Part shown: positions 4,807 to 6,459 of the stretch, piece after piece
How positions within the stretch are numbered: the first letter of the stretch is position 1
Layout of the letters: every line of letters starts with the position of its first letter
Assembly: GCA_947458305.1 (NCBI GenBank)
Contig: CANGZO010000136.1
Location: 1 to 6,459 of the forward strand
Reading direction: 5' to 3'
Length of the DNA stretch: 6,459 nucleotides
From: Comamonadaceae bacterium
GTDB taxonomy: Bacteria; Pseudomonadota; Gammaproteobacteria; Burkholderiales; Burkholderiaceae_C
Notes under the pieces: model-generated
What the model was told of the DNA's origin: nothing
What the model saw: only the letters and a program-made list of their open reading frames with translations
Database searches by the model: none
Translations under genes and position numbers: made by a program

Positions 4807-5442
4807 TCAGCGACCGGCCAGCACCGGAAAGAGCTTGTGCAGGCCGTCGGCCATCACTTCGACCGCCAAGGCCGCCAAGATCAAACCCATGAGGCGGGTC
4901 ATCACGTTGATACCGGTTTTGCCCAGGATGCGGGCAATGGGCGTGGCCAACGAAAAGCACAGGGCGGTGGCCAGAGCAATGACCACGCCGTAGCCGACCA
5001 AGGTGCCCAGTTGGGCAAAGTCTTTGGCTTTTTCGGCGTAAATCACCACGGTGGACATGGTGGCTGGGCCCGTCAGCAAGGGAATGGTCAGTGGCACCAC
5101 GGCGATGCTGGCCCCCATGGCGGCTTTGGCTTCGGCGTCGTGCACCTCATCGGCGTTGGCGCGGGCCTCGGCGGGTTGGGCGTTCAGCATCGACAAGGCG
5201 GCCGTCAGCAGCAGCATGCCGCCGCCCACCTGAAAGCTGGCCAGCGAGATGCCAAAGAAAGCCAAAATCTGCAGGCCCAGCAAGGCGCTGGCAGCGATCA
5301 CCACGAAGGCGGAAAAGGACGACACCCAAATCGTCTTTTTGCGCTGGGCCGGGCTGAAGCCTTGGGTGTAGTGGATGAAAAACGGGACGATGGCCAAGGG
5401 GTTGACGATGGCCAGCAGGGTGATGAGCGGTTTGAAGTCCAT
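4807..5442 (-). CDS. MarC-family integral membrane protein
   Basis: This 211-residue protein belongs to the MarC (UPF0056; E. coli YchE, YhgN, MarC) family of inner-membrane proteins of unknown transport role. MarC itself was once linked to multiple antibiotic resistance, a link later withdrawn. About six membrane segments are visible, near 5-23, 37-64, 70-87, 113-135, 145-172 and 180-200. Family motifs include NPLAIVPFF (14-22), VPLTIPLLTGPATMST (116-131) and INVMTRLMGLILA (178-190), close to the YhgN C-terminal pattern. A polar loop at about 88-110 (AEARANADEVHDAEAK) is probably cytoplasmic. The ATG at 5440-5442 is the only start before an in-frame stop. It has no clear ribosome binding site, and a 5-bp hairpin (5444-5460) abuts it. 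It follows the MaoC gene by 43 bp in the same direction and is probably co-transcribed. Confidence 0.93.
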   Translation of the reverse strand: MDFKPLITLLAIVNPLAIVPFFIHYTQGFSPAQRKKTIWVSSFSAFVVIAASALLGLQILAFFGISLASFQVGGGMLLLTAALSMLNAQPAEARANADEVHDAEAKAAMGASIAVVPLTIPLLTGPATMSTVVIYAEKAKDFAQLGTLVGYGVVIALATALCFSLATPIARILGKTGINVMTRLMGLILAALAVEVMADGLHKLFPVLAGR

Positions 5443-5485
5443 CGCCGGATTGTGCCCGGCTTCAGGCTGCTATTGCCCTGCCTTT

Positions 5486-5959
5486 TCAGGCCGCTGGTGT
5501 TCGGCGGCGGAACATGCCCCAACCTTCCATGTGCAGCACTTTGTCGCCGTGTTGGTTGAACATTTCCCACAGGTTGCGCGTCATGCCCACATCGGGGCGC
5601 TTGCCCATGGGCTTGGTCTCCAGCACGGTACTTTGCAGCCGGAGAATATCGCCCGGGAAAACCGGCTTGAGCCACTTGATGCCCTCCAGGCCAGGCGAGC
5701 CCAAGCTGGAGGTTTCGCACAAAAAGTTCGTCACCATCAGCCGCATGGCCATGGCGCAGGTGTGCCAGCCGCTGGCCGACAAGGCACCAAATACCGAGGC
5801 CTTGGCCGCTTCGTCGTCCAGGTGAAAGGGCTGGGGGTCAAACTGGGTGGCGAAAGCGATGATCTCTTCGCGGGTGGGCGTGATGCTGCCCAGGTCGCGC
5901 ACTTGGCCTGCGGCCATGTCTTCCCAAAAGTATTTGATGTGTGCGGGGGTCTGGGCCAT
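5486..5959 (-). CDS. MaoC-family (hot-dog fold) enoyl-CoA hydratase / dehydratase
   Basis: This 157-residue single-domain protein resembles MaoC-type (R)-specific enoyl-CoA hydratases such as PhaJ. The hydratase-2 motif appears as FATQFDPQPFHLDDEAAKAS. D41 and H46, five residues apart, match the catalytic Asp-His pair of PhaJ. A second motif, GWHT.AMAMRLMV, begins near residue 64, and KPVFPGD in the C-terminal half is the typical FxGD-like strand of the fold. It probably adds water to or removes it from a 2-enoyl or 3-hydroxyacyl-CoA; the chain and branching are unknown. The ATG at 5957-5959 overlaps the TGA of the upstream SDR gene by one base (TGATG). GGGAGG lies six bases upstream inside that gene, so the two are translationally coupled. 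An SDR paired with a MaoC hydratase suggests consecutive steps on one acyl-CoA, but the pathway cannot be named here. Confidence 0.92.
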   Translation of the reverse strand: MAQTPAHIKYFWEDMAAGQVRDLGSITPTREEIIAFATQFDPQPFHLDDEAAKASVFGALSASGWHTCAMAMRLMVTNFLCETSSLGSPGLEGIKWLKPVFPGDILRLQSTVLETKPMGKRPDVGMTRNLWEMFNQHGDKVLHMEGWGMFRRRTPAA

Positions 5960-6459
5960 CAACGGCCTCCCGAGATGTCCAAAAAGCTCATGGTGGTGTA
6001 GCTGGCCTTGTCCGACAACAGCCACACGATGCCTTCTGCTACTTCTTCGGCCGTGCCGCCGCGTTGGGCAGGCACCAAGTGCTGCAGCTCTTTGACCCGG
6101 TTGGGCAAGCCGCCCGAGGCGTGGATCTCGGTCTCGATCAGGCCTGGGCGCACGGCGTTCACACGGACACCTTCCGCGGCGACTTCTTTGGCCAGGCCGA
6201 TGGTGAAGGCGTCGATCGCGCCCTTGGCGGCGGCGTAGTCCACGTACTGGCCGGGAGAGCCCAAGCGAGACGCGGCGCTGGACACGTTGACGATGCTGCC
6301 GCCTTCGCCGCCATGCAGTGTGCTCATGCGGCGCACGGCTTCGCGGGCGCAGATCAGGCTGCCGATCACGTTGATGTCGAACATGCGCTTCCAGCGGGCC
6401 ACGCTCATCTCGTCCACACGGGCCTTGACATCGACCACACCCGCGTTGTTCACCAAGCC
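5959..6459 (-). CDS. Short-chain dehydrogenase/reductase (SDR), C-terminal part
   Basis: The gene runs off the right edge: 166 residues remain and the N-terminal Rossmann TGxxxGxG part is outside the window. The visible part starts GLVNNAGV, the NNAG motif of classical SDRs. The catalytic tetrad is complete: Asn in FDINVIGS, Ser in IVNVSSAAS, then Tyr and Lys in YAAAK. The NAVRPGLIETEI segment and the C-terminal TTMSFLDISGGR are typical of 3-oxoacyl-ACP reductase / glucose dehydrogenase-like SDRs that use NAD(P)H on small alcohols, sugars or acyl-CoA derivatives. Substrate and cofactor cannot be set without the N-terminus. Its stop codon overlaps the start of the MaoC gene by one base, so the pair form an operon and probably act on the same intermediate. 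The TTG at 6454-6456 is an internal leucine codon of the NNAG motif, not a start. Confidence 0.93.
   Translation of the reverse strand, partial: GLVNNAGVVDVKARVDEMSVARWKRMFDINVIGSLICAREAVRRMSTLHGGEGGSIVNVSSAASRLGSPGQYVDYAAAKGAIDAFTIGLAKEVAAEGVRVNAVRPGLIETEIHASGGLPNRVKELQHLVPAQRGGTAEEVAEGIVWLLSDKASYTTMSFLDISGGR

Noticed and set aside
5444..5460. Hairpin just before the MarC start as a terminator or riboswitch
   Set aside because: The stem is only 5 bp, there is no T-run, and no known riboswitch pattern is present.
5960..6025. N-terminal extension of the MaoC gene by 22 residues
   Set aside because: It would overlap the SDR gene heavily. The ATG at 5957-5959 has GGGAGG upstream and a one-base stop/start overlap.
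1..6459. CRISPR array, tRNA, rRNA, insertion sequence, prophage or toxin-antitoxin system
   Set aside because: No regularly spaced repeats, tRNA cloverleaf, transposase, integrase or toxin-like small genes were found on either strand.

Overview
The window reads as chromosomal DNA of a GC-rich proteobacterium. The protein style, the divergent hpdR / mmsA-hpdH arrangement and the REP-type repeat fit a member of the Burkholderiales, perhaps Comamonadaceae. That placement is inference from gene content; no rRNA or other marker gene is present. Coding density is high, and every gene except the LysR regulator lies on the minus strand. No phage, plasmid, transposase or CRISPR signature is visible.

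Layout from left to right. (1) 1-98 holds the first 32 codons of a minus-strand TSUP (TauE/SafE-type) membrane transporter. (2) 99-377 is a non-coding stretch with an excellent minus-strand intrinsic terminator at 159-186, a strong 13-bp dyad at 323-354 and a possible small RNA between them. (3) 378-3638 carries two minus-strand genes transcribed as mmsA then a GMC-family flavoprotein dehydrogenase, best read as hpdH. (4) 3639-3846 is the divergent control region, with a REP doublet (REPIN-like, 26-bp arms), a candidate mmsA promoter and a perfect 8-6-8 operator dyad. (5) 3847-4785 is a plus-strand LysR-type regulator, likely HpdR. (6) 4807-6459 is a separate minus-strand group transcribed as SDR oxidoreductase (cut by the window edge), MaoC-type hydratase, then a MarC-family membrane protein.

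The central unit is best explained as a 3-hydroxypropionate catabolic module. HpdH would oxidise 3-hydroxypropionate to malonate semialdehyde. MmsA would convert that to acetyl-CoA, or convert methylmalonate semialdehyde to propionyl-CoA. The divergent LysR regulator would switch the pair on. The expected valine-pathway partner mmsB (3-hydroxyisobutyrate dehydrogenase) is not in the window, which supports the 3-hydroxypropionate reading over plain valine degradation.

The genes are ordinary; the non-coding DNA is the most interesting part. In the divergent region the operator dyad centre lies about 64 bp upstream of the start predicted from a 17-bp-spaced promoter, close to the usual LysR-type geometry. 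The same start would place the REPIN hairpin at the very 5' end of the mmsA mRNA. Downstream of hpdH, a dyad, a -10-like box, a 5' hairpin, an A/C-rich linker and a GNRA-loop terminator with eight U residues line up like a small-RNA gene. I found no clear evidence of a wholly new protein system.
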